Of a DNA stretch of 64,000 nucleotides, positions 1-8,249 are shown piece after piece. The notes under the pieces were generated by a model. The model was not told where the DNA came from. It ran no database searches and saw nothing but the letters and a program-made list of their open reading frames with translations. This stretch comes from Paenibacillus sp. (GTDB lineage Bacteria; Bacillota; Bacilli; Paenibacillales; NBRC-103111). The stretch is taken from contig JAPSLM010000005.1 in NCBI GenBank assembly GCA_031180825.1, positions 124,001-188,000 of the forward strand. The letters are read 5' to 3'. The translations under genes and the position numbers were made by a program. The stretch's first letter is position 1, and every line of letters starts with the position of its first letter.

Positions 1-1563
1 GGTCTCGTCTTAACCGGATGCACCCCGGCAGCCAAGAAGGGAGAACCCCCGGCGGCGTCGGCCGCCAAGGACGAGCTGATCCTGGCCGTCGGCACCGAGC
101 CGGAGGCCGGTTTCGATCCGACCACCGGCTGGGGACGGTACGGCTCGCCGCTGTTTCAAAGCACGCTGCTGAAGCGGAATGCCGAAATGAAAATTGTAAA
201 CGATCTCGCCACCGGCTACGAAGTCAGCGGCGACGGGACGGTATGGACCGTCAAGCTGCGAAGCGACGCGAAGTTTTCCGACGGTAAGCCGGTCACCGCC
301 GCCGACGTGCAGTATACGTTCGAGACGGCGTCCCAAAACGGCTCCATTATCGATCTCACGAATATGAAGAGCGTCGAAGCCGCGGATGAAGCCACGGTCA
401 AATTTACGCTCAAGGAGCCGCAGTCGACATTCCTGACGCTGCTCGTGCAGACCGGGATCGTGCCGAAGCATGCCCATGGCCAAGACTATGCCCAGAAGCC
501 TGTCGGGTCCGGGCCGTACAAGCTCGTGCAGTGGGACCGGGGCCAGCAGGTGATCGTCGAGGCGAATCCCGATTATTACGGACCGAAGCCGGTTTTCCAA
601 AAGCTCACGTTTTTGTTCCTGAACGAGGACGCCGCTTATGCCGCCGCCAAGGCCGGAAAAGTGGACGCCGCCTACATTCCCGCCGCCTTCAGCAAGCAGC
701 CGGTCGCCGGGATGCGGGTCGAAGCCGTACGTACCGTGGACAATCGCGGCATCGTGTTCCCTTATCTCCGTTCGGGGCAGGTTACGAAAAACGGCGGCCC
801 CGTCGGCAACGATGTGACGGCCGATATCGCGGTCCGCAAAGCCGTCAACACGGCGATCGACCGCAAAGCGCTGGTCCAAGGCGTACTGGAAGGACACGGC
901 ACGCCGGCCTACACCATCAACGACGGGCTGCCCTGGTGGAATCCGCAGACGGTCACCCCCGACGGCGATGTGGAAGGCGCGAAGAAGCTGCTCGCAGATG
1001 CGGGCTGGAAAGACGCCGACGGCGACGGCATCGTGGAAAAGGGGGCGCTTAAAGCGAAATTCCCGCTTATCTACCCTTCGGGCGACGTGACGCGGCAATC
1101 GCTGGCGCTGGCCGTAGCCGACATGCTGAAGCCGGCCGGCATTCAGGTCAACGTCGAAGGCAAGAGCTGGGACGATATCAAAAAGCAGATGCATTCCAGC
1201 GCCGTCATGATGGGCTGGGGCAGCAACGATCCGCTCGAAATGTACAACGTCTACAGCAGCAAATACCGCGGCATTGAATATTACAACAACGGGTATTACA
1301 GCAATCCGGCGGTCGACGCCTGGATGGACAAGGCGCTCCGCGCCACGAAGGAAGAGGACGCCTGGGAATTTTGGAAGAAGGCCCAATGGGACGGCACGAC
1401 CGGCGTCAGCGCGCAGGGCGACGCGCCATGGGCGTGGCTGGTCAACATCGACCATCTGTATTTGGTCAAGGACCAGCTGGATATCGGGAAGCAGCGCATT
1501 CATCCGCACGGCCACGGCTGGCCGGTCACGGACAATATCGAAGAATGGAAATGGAAGAACTAG
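1..1563 (+). CDS. ABC transporter substrate-binding lipoprotein, family 5 (nickel/metallophore or peptide type), 5' partial
   Basis: Extracytoplasmic binding protein of the ABC importer encoded by the next four genes. The start codon lies before the window; the frame is open from base 1. A lipobox LVLTGC is at bases 4-21, so the protein should be processed at that Cys and anchored to the membrane. The 520 visible residues carry the SBP family 5 layout: GWGRYGSPLFQSTLL near the N-terminus, a GSGPYKL segment, and a C-terminal HPHGHGWP. The GWGxYGSPLFQ and HGHGWP segments resemble nickel or metal-opine binding proteins (YntA/CntA/NikA group) more than peptide binders; this is from memory of the family, not a search. 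It ends 22 bp before the first permease. Dipeptide uptake is the alternative. Confidence 0.85.
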   Translation, partial: GLVLTGCTPAAKKGEPPAASAAKDELILAVGTEPEAGFDPTTGWGRYGSPLFQSTLLKRNAEMKIVNDLATGYEVSGDGTVWTVKLRSDAKFSDGKPVTAADVQYTFETASQNGSIIDLTNMKSVEAADEATVKFTLKEPQSTFLTLLVQTGIVPKHAHGQDYAQKPVGSGPYKLVQWDRGQQVIVEANPDYYGPKPVFQKLTFLFLNEDAAYAAAKAGKVDAAYIPAAFSKQPVAGMRVEAVRTVDNRGIVFPYLRSGQVTKNGGPVGNDVTADIAVRKAVNTAIDRKALVQGVLEGHGTPAYTINDGLPWWNPQTVTPDGDVEGAKKLLADAGWKDADGDGIVEKGALKAKFPLIYPSGDVTRQSLALAVADMLKPAGIQVNVEGKSWDDIKKQMHSSAVMMGWGSNDPLEMYNVYSSKYRGIEYYNNGYYSNPAVDAWMDKALRATKEEDAWEFWKKAQWDGTTGVSAQGDAPWAWLVNIDHLYLVKDQLDIGKQRIHPHGHGWPVTDNIEEWKWKN

Positions 1564-1585
1564 GCCCGGAAAATGAGGTAATGAG

Positions 1586-2575
1586 ATGATGCGCAGCTTG
1601 CTTACGTTTCTAGGCTTGAAAGCGGTCCGGCTGGTCACGTTGCTGGCGGCGATCAGCGCGATTTCCTTCGTGCTCGTCAGCGCCTCGCCCATCGACCCGA
1701 TTCAAGCTTACGTCGGCGCCGACATGATGCGGGTAAGCCCGGAGCAGCGGCAGCAGATCGCCGAGCATTGGGGACTCGACAAGCCGCCGGCCGAACGCTT
1801 CTTGAACTGGGGGGCCGCCTTGCTGCAGGGCGACCTCGGCGCCTCGATGATTTACCGCCGGCCGGTGGCCGAGGTGATCGGAGAGCGGTTCGCGGGCTCG
1901 CTGGCGCTGATGAGCGCCGCCTGGCTGCTGTCCGGCCTGCTCGGCTTTGCGGCCGGCAGCTTGGCCGCGATGAAGAAAGAGACGTGGATCGACCGCCTGA
2001 TCCAATGGTACTGCTACACGCTGGCCTCCACGCCCGCGTTCTGGATGGGCTTGCTGCAGCTCCTGCTGTTCGGGGTGTGGCTCGGCTGGTTTCCCGTCGC
2101 GCTGGGCGTCCCTGCCGGAGTCCCGGCGCAGGAGGTCACATGGAGCGACCGGGTGCAGCATATGATCCTGCCCGCGCTGACCTTGAGCGTCGTCGGCATC
2201 TCGAATATCGCGCTGCATACGAGACAGAAGCTGCTCGACGTGCTCGCCAGCGACTACGTGCTGTTTGCCCGGGCCCGCGGCGAGCGCGGCTTCCGGCTGT
2301 TCCGGCGGCACGGCCTGCGCAATATCGCGCTGCCCGCGCTGTCGCTGCAGTTCACCGCGTTCAGCGAGCTGTTCGGCGGGGCGGTCTTGGCCGAGCAGGT
2401 ATTCTCCTATCCCGGCCTCGGACAGGCCACCGTCGAAGCAGGGCTGCGGGGCGATGTCCCGCTGCTGCTCGGCATCGTGCTGTTCAGCGCCCTGTTCGTG
2501 TTTACCGGCAATCTGATCGCGGATCTGCTCTACCGCTTGATCGATCCGCGAATCCGGGAGGGACGGGCGCTATGA
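1586..2575 (+). CDS. ABC transporter permease (NikB/DppB-like)
   Basis: Membrane subunit of the family 5 importer, 329 aa, a normal length. The N-terminal hydrophobic helix (about residues 15-35) is followed by the extracellular DP.QAYVG region and then five more membrane segments. The EAA loop contacting the ATPases is visible as ARARGERGFRLFRRHGLR about 90 residues from the C-terminus. Its stop codon overlaps the next start (ATGA at 2572-2575), which implies translational coupling. Substrate specificity comes from the binding protein; the permease itself does not separate nickel from dipeptide systems. Confidence 0.88.
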   Translation: MMRSLLTFLGLKAVRLVTLLAAISAISFVLVSASPIDPIQAYVGADMMRVSPEQRQQIAEHWGLDKPPAERFLNWGAALLQGDLGASMIYRRPVAEVIGERFAGSLALMSAAWLLSGLLGFAAGSLAAMKKETWIDRLIQWYCYTLASTPAFWMGLLQLLLFGVWLGWFPVALGVPAGVPAQEVTWSDRVQHMILPALTLSVVGISNIALHTRQKLLDVLASDYVLFARARGERGFRLFRRHGLRNIALPALSLQFTAFSELFGGAVLAEQVFSYPGLGQATVEAGLRGDVPLLLGIVLFSALFVFTGNLIADLLYRLIDPRIREGRAL

Positions 2576-3447
2576 ATAAGATTCGGACGATGCGCGGTTC
2601 CGCGCCTTCCCGATTCGGGCTATCGGCCCGGCTCGGCCGCAGGCATCGGGCGCTGATCGCGGCGATCGGCGCGGCGGTGCTTATTCTTGGAGTTTGGCTC
2701 GTCGGGCTGCTGCTTAACCCGGACAACCTGTCCACCCGGCTCGAATGGCGCAATTTGCCGCCTTCGCTGCAGCACCCGTTCGGCACCGACTGGCTCGGCC
2801 GGGATATGTTTACCCGCACGTTCAAAGGGCTGGCGTTAAGCGTGCAGGTCGGTCTGCTCGCCGCCGCCTGCAGCGCGGTGATTGCTGCGGCGCTGGGGCT
2901 CATTGCCGCGACAATGGGCCGGGCGGCCGACCGGATCGTCGCGTGGCTGATCGACTTGTTTCTGAGCGTGCCGCATCTCGTCACGCTCATTCTGATCGCG
3001 TTCGTCTTCGGCGGCGGCATGCGCGGCATCGTGATCGGCGTCGCCCTCACGCATTGGCCGAGCTTGGCGCGGGTCATCCGCGCGGAGGTGCTCCAGCTTC
3101 GCAGCGCCGAATTCGTGCAGATTTCGCGGCGGCTCGGGCAGTCCCGGTGGCAGGTGGCGGTGCGGCATATGCTGCCCCACCTGCTGCCGCAGCTGCTCGT
3201 CGGCCTGCTGCTGCTGTTCCCGCACGCCATTCTGCATGAAGCTGCCGTGACGTTTATCGGCCTGGGGCTTTCGCCGCACCAGCCGGCCATCGGCATTATT
3301 TTGTCCGAGTCGATGCGGTATTTGTCGACCGGCATGTGGTGGCTGGCCGTCTTTCCCGGTCTCTGCCTGCTGATCGTCGTCCGGGCGTTCGACCGGGCCG
3401 GGGAAAGCCTGCGTCTGCTGCTCGATCCGCGGGACCCGCGGAATTGA
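2572..3447 (+). CDS. ABC transporter permease (NikC/DppC-like)
   Basis: Second permease, 291 aa, forming the heterodimeric channel with the preceding protein. The start is the ATG overlapping the previous stop (ATGA). The longer open frame that begins upstream at 1768 is out of register with the preceding gene and was not used. Typical DppC features are one N-terminal membrane helix (about residues 25-45), the sequence GTDWLGRDMFTR just after it, and an EAA loop at QISRRLGQSRWQVAVRHMLP. It is followed by a 45 bp gap before the first ATPase start. Confidence 0.88.
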   Translation: MNKIRTMRGSAPSRFGLSARLGRRHRALIAAIGAAVLILGVWLVGLLLNPDNLSTRLEWRNLPPSLQHPFGTDWLGRDMFTRTFKGLALSVQVGLLAAACSAVIAAALGLIAATMGRAADRIVAWLIDLFLSVPHLVTLILIAFVFGGGMRGIVIGVALTHWPSLARVIRAEVLQLRSAEFVQISRRLGQSRWQVAVRHMLPHLLPQLLVGLLLLFPHAILHEAAVTFIGLGLSPHQPAIGIILSESMRYLSTGMWWLAVFPGLCLLIVVRAFDRAGESLRLLLDPRDPRN

Positions 3448-3492
3448 AGCATCCGGCCCCGCTGCATGACACAAAGAGGAGGCTCGCGCAAC

Positions 3493-4446
3493 GTGCCTGA
3501 ATCTGTACCTGAAACTATCCATACGCCTGTTCTTGAGGTGACCGATTTATCCGTCGCTTTCACACGGTACGACCGCGGCTTGCGGCAGTCGACGGTGGAG
3601 GTCATCCGCAGTCTGCAGCTGACGGTCGGGCAGGGCGAACTGCTCGCGGTCGTCGGCTCGAGCGGCTCCGGCAAAAGTCTCCTCGCCCATGCCATCCTCG
3701 GCATCCTGCCGGACAACGCGGCCGTCTCCGGGACGCTGCGGTACGAAGGCGAGCCGCTGACCCCCGCCCGGCAGGAGGCGCTGCGCGGCAAGGAGATTGC
3801 GCTGGTGCCGCAATCGGTCAACTTCCTCGACCCGCTGATGCGGGTGGGCGGCCAAGTACGGAGCTCGGTCCGCGATGGCAATGCCGACGCCGCGGTCCGA
3901 CGCATCTTTAACCGCTATCGCCTCGCCCCCGGGACCGAGCGGCTCTTCCCGTTCCAGCTGTCGGGCGGCATGGCGCGGCGGGTGCTCGTCTCGACGGCGA
4001 CCGTCGGCGGCCCGCGGCTCGTCATTGCCGACGAGCCGACGCCCGGCCTTGACCCTGCGGCGGTGCGGGAAACGCTAAGCCGGTTCCGCGAGCTGGCGGA
4101 CGAAGGCTGCGCCGTGCTGCTCATCACCCACGACCTCGAGTCGGTGCTCCCTTTCGCGGACAACGTCGCCGTCTTTTATGCCGGGACGACGGTCGAGACG
4201 GCGCCCGCCGGCGACTTCTCCGGCGACGGAGCGCGGCTGCGCCACCCGTACAGCCGGGCGCTCTGGCAGGCGCTGCCGCAGAACGGCTTCACGCCGATTC
4301 CCGGCACCCAGCCGCATCCGTCCGCGCTGCCGCCGGGCTGCTTGTTCGCGCCGCGCTGTGCCGCGGCCGGCCCGGAGTGCAGCCGCGAACGGCCGGAGAT
4401 GCGGGAACTGCGCGGCGGAACGGTGAGGTGCATCCATGCGACTTGA
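3493..4446 (+). CDS. ABC transporter ATP-binding protein (NikD/DppD-like)
   Basis: First ATPase of the importer, 317 aa from the chosen start. Walker A is GSSGSGKS, the signature is LSGGMARRV, Walker B is LVIADEPT, and the switch His follows in LLITHDLE. A C-terminal extension with CLFAPRC and a later Cys is the oligopeptide/nickel ATPase C-terminal domain, in which Cys residues often bind an Fe-S cluster. The ATG at 3466 lacks a ribosome binding site, whereas AAAGAGGAGG (3473-3482) sits 10 bp before the in-frame GTG at 3493, so GTG was chosen. It overlaps the next gene by 11 bp. Confidence 0.86.
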   Translation: MPESVPETIHTPVLEVTDLSVAFTRYDRGLRQSTVEVIRSLQLTVGQGELLAVVGSSGSGKSLLAHAILGILPDNAAVSGTLRYEGEPLTPARQEALRGKEIALVPQSVNFLDPLMRVGGQVRSSVRDGNADAAVRRIFNRYRLAPGTERLFPFQLSGGMARRVLVSTATVGGPRLVIADEPTPGLDPAAVRETLSRFRELADEGCAVLLITHDLESVLPFADNVAVFYAGTTVETAPAGDFSGDGARLRHPYSRALWQALPQNGFTPIPGTQPHPSALPPGCLFAPRCAAAGPECSRERPEMRELRGGTVRCIHAT

Positions 4447-5104
4447 AGCTCGGGGCCTCGGATACCGCCGCGGCCGGGACGCATGGCTGTTCCGCGGCAT
4501 GGATCTTACGTTAAAGCCCGGGGAAATAACCGGCCTCGTCGGTCCGAGCGGCTGCGGCAAGACGACGCTCGGACGGCTGCTGGCCGGGTATGAGGAGCCG
4601 ACGAAAGGGCGCATTACTTTGGGCGGCAGCCCCCTCCCGCGCAGCGGCTATCATCCGGTGCAGCTCGTCTTCCAGCATCCGGAGAAGGCGGTCAATCCGA
4701 AGTGGCCGATGCATCGCATCCTGCGCGAAGGCGGAGAGCCCGATCCGGCGCTGCTGGACGCGCTGGGCATCGAGCGGGAGTGGCTCCGCCGCCGGCCCGG
4801 CGAATTGTCCGGCGGCGAGCTGCAGCGGTTCTGCGTAGCGCGGGCGCTCGGTCCGCAAACGCGGTTTCTCATCGCCGACGAGATGACGACGATGCTCGAT
4901 GCGATCACGCAGGCGCAAATCTGGCAGGCCGTGCTCGCGATCGCCCGGCAGCGGCAGCTCGGCATCCTCGTCGTCAGCCACGAGCCCGGCTTGATCCGGC
5001 ATCTGTGCACCGCCGTCGTGAATTGGAGCGAGCTAACGGGCGCGGACTACATTTCGGATGGTTCAATGCACTATCGCGGCGGTGCTGCCCGAAGAGACGA
5101 TTGA
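4436..5104 (+). CDS. ABC transporter ATP-binding protein (NikE/DppF-like)
   Basis: Second ATPase of the importer, 222 aa, shorter than typical DppF because the C-terminal extension is absent; NikE-type proteins are similarly short. Walker A is GPSGCGKT, the signature is LSGGELQRF, Walker B is FLIADEMT, and the switch His is in VVSHEPG. The start overlaps the previous gene. Its stop codon overlaps the -35 box of the promoter for the next transcription unit, so the importer operon ends here with no spare spacer and no visible terminator of its own. Confidence 0.87.
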   Translation: MRLEARGLGYRRGRDAWLFRGMDLTLKPGEITGLVGPSGCGKTTLGRLLAGYEEPTKGRITLGGSPLPRSGYHPVQLVFQHPEKAVNPKWPMHRILREGGEPDPALLDALGIEREWLRRRPGELSGGELQRFCVARALGPQTRFLIADEMTTMLDAITQAQIWQAVLAIARQRQLGILVVSHEPGLIRHLCTAVVNWSELTGADYISDGSMHYRGGAARRDD

Positions 5105-5130
5105 CAGCCGAAAACGACCCGTGCTATAGT
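5101..5130 (+). promoter_or_regulatory. Sigma-A promoter of the T-box/aminotransferase unit
   Basis: TTGACA at 5101-5106, an 18 bp spacer, and TATAGT at 5125-5130. The -35 box overlaps the stop codon of the preceding ATPase gene. Transcription would start near 5137, just ahead of the T-box leader. Confidence 0.75.
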
Positions 5131-5136
5131 ACTGTT

Positions 5137-5395
5137 AATTTATTTTTCGTGAAAGACAACGATGGGGAAAGTAAGCACGGCGTATTTCCAAGCGACCCGG
5201 GGAAGGTGCGAGCCCGGGAAAGAAGCCCTGCCGAAAGCCACCCCGGAGTCGCCCTCCGAAGCTTGCTGCCGTAGGAGTTGGCCGGTGTTCCGCCGTTATA
5301 GGACCGAGTGGACTTCATCATGATTGGAGTCAACGAGGGTGGTACCGCGTGAGCATAGCTCTCGTCCCTTTTTTGGGGACGGGAGCTTTTTTATT
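5137..5395 (+). promoter_or_regulatory. T-box riboswitch leader
   Basis: tRNA-sensing leader that allows read-through when a cognate tRNA is uncharged. The diagnostic T-box AGGGTGGTACCGCG is at 5336-5349. A terminator hairpin (arms 5357-5368 and 5376-5387, then a T-run) follows. Upstream, Stem I elements are visible: AAAGTAAG (loop-E type, about 5168-5175) and the apical GGTGCGAGCCC (about 5205-5215). By alignment with the ilv-type pattern (specifier followed by ACUCUUGAGU), the specifier is probably GCC (5237-5239, alanine), followed here by ACCCCGGAGT. AGC (serine) is the alternative reading. Confidence 0.88.
5357..5393 (+). terminator. T-box regulated terminator
   Basis: Twelve-base arms AGCTCTCGTCCC and GGGACGGGAGCT followed by TTTTTT. 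It competes with the antiterminator containing the T-box sequence just upstream. Confidence 0.85.
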
Positions 5396-5439
5396 TGCGA
5401 ATCTGCACGAACAAATCCATGAAAAGCTGGTGAATGGTC

Positions 5440-6612
5440 ATGACTTTCAATTGGTCCGAACGCATCTCCCCCGTCATCCGGGATATGCCGCCGTCCGGCA
5501 TCCGGCGGTTTTTCGATCTCGCGTCGGAGATGACCGGAATTATTTCATTAGGTGTCGGGGAGCCCGACTTTGTGACGCCATGGGCGATCCGGGAAACGGG
5601 GATCCAGTCTTTGCGGCAAGGCTATACGATGTATACGTCCAACGCGGGCTTGTTGGAGCTCCGGGAGGAAATTGCCGCTCACCTGCACGGATTTTACGGC
5701 GTGCGCTACGAGCCCCGCAGCGAGGTACTGGTGACGGTCGGGGTGAGCGAAGCGGTCGATCTCGCTTTGCGCGCAATCGTCCATTCGGGAGACGAGGTGC
5801 TGATCGCCGAGCCTTGCTACGTCTCTTACGCGCCATGCGTCGTGATGGCGGGCGGCGTGCCGGTTCCGCTGACCACGACGGCGGACAACGATTTCCGGCT
5901 GACCGCCGCACAGGTGGAAGCTGCGATCACACCGCGGACCAAGGCGCTGCTGTTCAACTATCCGAACAACCCGACCGGCGCGACGATGCCCCGGGAGGAT
6001 CTGCTCGCCATTGCCAAAGTCGTGGAAAAGCATAACTTGATCGTCATTTCCGACGAGGTATACGACAAGCTGACTTACGAGGGCGAGCATACGTGCTTTG
6101 CGTCCCTGCCCGGGATGCGGGACCGGACGATTTTGCTGAACGGCTTCTCCAAGGCGTACGCCATGACCGGCTGGCGGCTCGGGTATGCCTGCGGGCATTC
6201 CGAAGTCATCGCCGCGATGACCAAAATCCACCAATACACGATGATCTGCGCGCCGATTACGGTGCAAAAAGCCGCGATCGAAGCGCTGCGGAACGGCACG
6301 GAGGAAATGAAGGAGATGGTCAGCTCGTATAACCAGCGGCGGCGGCTTGTACTGAAAGGCTTCGAAGAGATCGGCCTGCCCTGCTTCGAGCCCCGGGGAG
6401 CCTTCTACGCCTTCCCGTCGATCCGCCATACGGGCCTGTCGTCCGAGACGTTCGCCTGGCGGCTGCTGGAGGAAACGAAGGTTGCGGTCGTTCCGGGCAA
6501 CGCTCTCGGCTCGGCCGGAGAAGGCCATATCCGCTGCTCCTATGCCTCTTCGGTGGAAAATTTGACCGAGGCCATCGAGCGGATGGGCCGTTTTCTGAAG
6601 CAGTTTGCGTGA
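5440..6612 (+). CDS. PLP-dependent class I/II aminotransferase (PatA/AlaT-like)
   Basis: Cytoplasmic fold-type I aminotransferase, 390 aa. The cofactor Lys is about residue 238 in NGFSKAYAMTGWRLGY. The NPTG motif is in YPNNPTG (about 186-190), and the Asp pairing with the pyridine N is in VISDEVYDK. There are two in-frame ATGs; GGTGA at 5429-5433 is spaced 6 bp from the one at 5440, which was preferred over 5434. It is the only gene behind the T-box leader. If the specifier is alanine GCC, the enzyme would most simply make alanine from pyruvate, but the family also includes aromatic and acetyl-diaminopimelate aminotransferases, so the substrate is open. Confidence 0.87.
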   Translation: MTFNWSERISPVIRDMPPSGIRRFFDLASEMTGIISLGVGEPDFVTPWAIRETGIQSLRQGYTMYTSNAGLLELREEIAAHLHGFYGVRYEPRSEVLVTVGVSEAVDLALRAIVHSGDEVLIAEPCYVSYAPCVVMAGGVPVPLTTTADNDFRLTAAQVEAAITPRTKALLFNYPNNPTGATMPREDLLAIAKVVEKHNLIVISDEVYDKLTYEGEHTCFASLPGMRDRTILLNGFSKAYAMTGWRLGYACGHSEVIAAMTKIHQYTMICAPITVQKAAIEALRNGTEEMKEMVSSYNQRRRLVLKGFEEIGLPCFEPRGAFYAFPSIRHTGLSSETFAWRLLEETKVAVVPGNALGSAGEGHIRCSYASSVENLTEAIERMGRFLKQFA

Positions 6613-6638
6613 AAGCTCCGTTCCCCGCGGGAAGCCGG

Positions 6639-7446
6639 CTAACCGGCCGAACCCGCAGGCTTGGCAAGCTTTACGGCGTAGTCGCGCATTGCTTCCAGCG
6701 AGCCCGTATAGATGAGAATGCCCTGTTCGATTAAACGGCGAAGCCGGTATTCGATCCAGCTATGAGAAATCGGACTGTCCAGAACATGACAAAGAAGCTC
6801 TCCAATCAGCTGTCCGATGTAAACCCATCCCTGGGCCTCTGCCTGCAGGGTACGGACGCACTGAACGATCGTTTCGTCGAAATAGCTTTCATCCGCCGTC
6901 CGAAGGCTGCCGTTCTCATAGATACGAAGCAAGCCCGCTTCTTGTACCAGTCTCCGCCAGTCCTGGATCAGCCCGTCTCTGGTCCGCGGCGCAAGCGGCT
7001 CCGCTTTCCCGATCCACGAAGCCAATTCTTCGGGGGAAGCTTCCCCGGTATAGCGGAGCCGTCCTTCGGAAGCGACGGTGACGTTCATGACGGATACGGA
7101 AACGTCGGGCGGCAGGGAAGCAAGCACGGCGCGAATTCCGGTTTGTTCAAAAACGTTGCCGGCTGCCCAGATCACGGCGGGAACCGGATTCGCGGAAAGA
7201 CGGGAGAGCCGTTCCCGCCAAGCTTCCATGTTACTTTTCAGATTGGGCAAGTATTGCCGGGCTTCCTCATTGGCAATGGCTGCCCGCCAGCGAAGACGCA
7301 CGGCCTCCCAATCCTGCGAGGCCGCACAAACCGGAGGACCCGACATCAAGTCGTCTTCCCAATGAATCACCGACTTGTCGGGTCTTTCCCATGGCAACCT
7401 TTAAACAGCCTTCCGCCGCCGCGCCGAAGACGATCTGGACCGTCAT
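6639..7446 (-). pseudogene. DUF1835/DUF3658 domain protein, frameshifted
   Basis: The intact reading of 252 aa (7397 down to 6639) starts at a TTG in mid-domain. Its C-terminus has the DUF3658-like SPISHSWIEYRLRRLIEQG segment. The missing N-terminus is in another frame: ATG at 7446 gives MTVQIVFGAAAEGCLKVAMG, the usual DUF1835 opening. The two join if one A of the AAA run (7385-7387 on the plus strand TTT) is removed, giving VAMGRPDKS. The ATG overlaps the stop of the HD gene (ATGA), so the two were translationally coupled. This is a single-base insertion, a sequencing error or, least likely, programmed frameshifting. The domain function is unknown. Confidence 0.7.
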
Positions 7447-8141
7447 CGGGACGCTGTCTCAGCCGGAGAAGCGGGATCAGATGCCCCGTCCACGGCGTCC
7501 CACTCGCTGTAAAACTGCTCCAAATACCGCTCCATAAAGCGGTGGCGCTCCTCCGCCAAGGCGCGGGCGGCGTCCGTGTTCATCAAGTCCTTGAGCTTCA
7601 GCAGCTTTTCGTAAAAATGGTTGATCGCCGTTCCCGGATGGCTGCGGTATTCCTCCGGCGTCATATGCTCCCGGACCGGCAGCTCCGGGTCATGCATCGG
7701 GCGGCCTTTCCAGCCGCCGTAAGCGAACACCCGGGCGATTCCGATCGCGCCGATCGCGTCGAGACGGTCCGCGTCCTGCACGATCCGGCCTTCGGCGGTA
7801 CGCATCGGCTGACCGCGTCCTCCCCCAAAGGACATTGTTGAAATAATGTCCATGACATGAGCACGGTCCGCTTCGTCCGTCCCCGCTTCGGTTAGCCAGT
7901 TCTCTACCTTTTGCAGTCCCGCTTCCTTGCTCGGGTTCAGCTTTTCATCGGCCACGTCGTGCAGCAAGGCCGCCAGCTCGCAGACGAACGCGTCCGCCTG
8001 TTCGACCGCCGCCAGCCGCTTGGCCGTACGGGTCACTCGGACAATATGCCACCAATCGTGGCCGCTGCTGTCTCGTTCCAGTTCGGCTCTCGCATTAGCG
8101 GCCGCCCGCTCCAGCAGCTTTTGTCGTTTAATCGCGTCCAT
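7443..8141 (-). CDS. HD domain phosphohydrolase (YpgQ/YedJ-like)
   Basis: Metal-dependent phosphohydrolase of 232 aa. The HD metal site is visible in order: H in GHDWWHIVRV (about residue 28), the HD pair in LLHDVADEK (about 62-63), and D in DADRLDAIG (about 124-127). It resembles B. subtilis YpgQ, a nucleotide pyrophosphohydrolase, and YedJ; exact substrate unknown. It shares an ATGA overlap with the frameshifted DUF1835 gene downstream, so these two form a small operon. Confidence 0.82.
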   Translation of the reverse strand: MDAIKRQKLLERAAANARAELERDSSGHDWWHIVRVTRTAKRLAAVEQADAFVCELAALLHDVADEKLNPSKEAGLQKVENWLTEAGTDEADRAHVMDIISTMSFGGGRGQPMRTAEGRIVQDADRLDAIGAIGIARVFAYGGWKGRPMHDPELPVREHMTPEEYRSHPGTAINHFYEKLLKLKDLMNTDAARALAEERHRFMERYLEQFYSEWDAVDGASDPASPAETASR

Positions 8142-8205
8142 AAGCGGCTCATCCTCTCCGAATTCTCTATCATCCCGCTATTGTACTATGCCTCGGGGCG
8201 GCAAC

Positions 8206-8237
8206 GCAAAGAAGGCCGCAATCTATGGATTGCGGCC
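8206..8237 (-). terminator. Terminator after the APH-like kinase gene
   Basis: Perfect 10-bp stem (8214-8223 with 8228-8237, loop TATG) followed on the minus strand by TTCTTTGCG. Confidence 0.65.
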
Positions 8238-8249
8238 GGGCGCCGGGCT

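Noticed and set aside
10..1692. 560-codon open frame on the minus strand opposite the binding-protein gene
   Set aside because: Arg/Val-rich shadow typical of high-GC DNA; the plus strand has a lipobox, family motifs and operon context.
1768..2571. Upstream extension of the second permease frame
   Set aside because: It overlaps the first permease out of frame and lacks a start signal; the ATGA overlap fixes the start at 2572.
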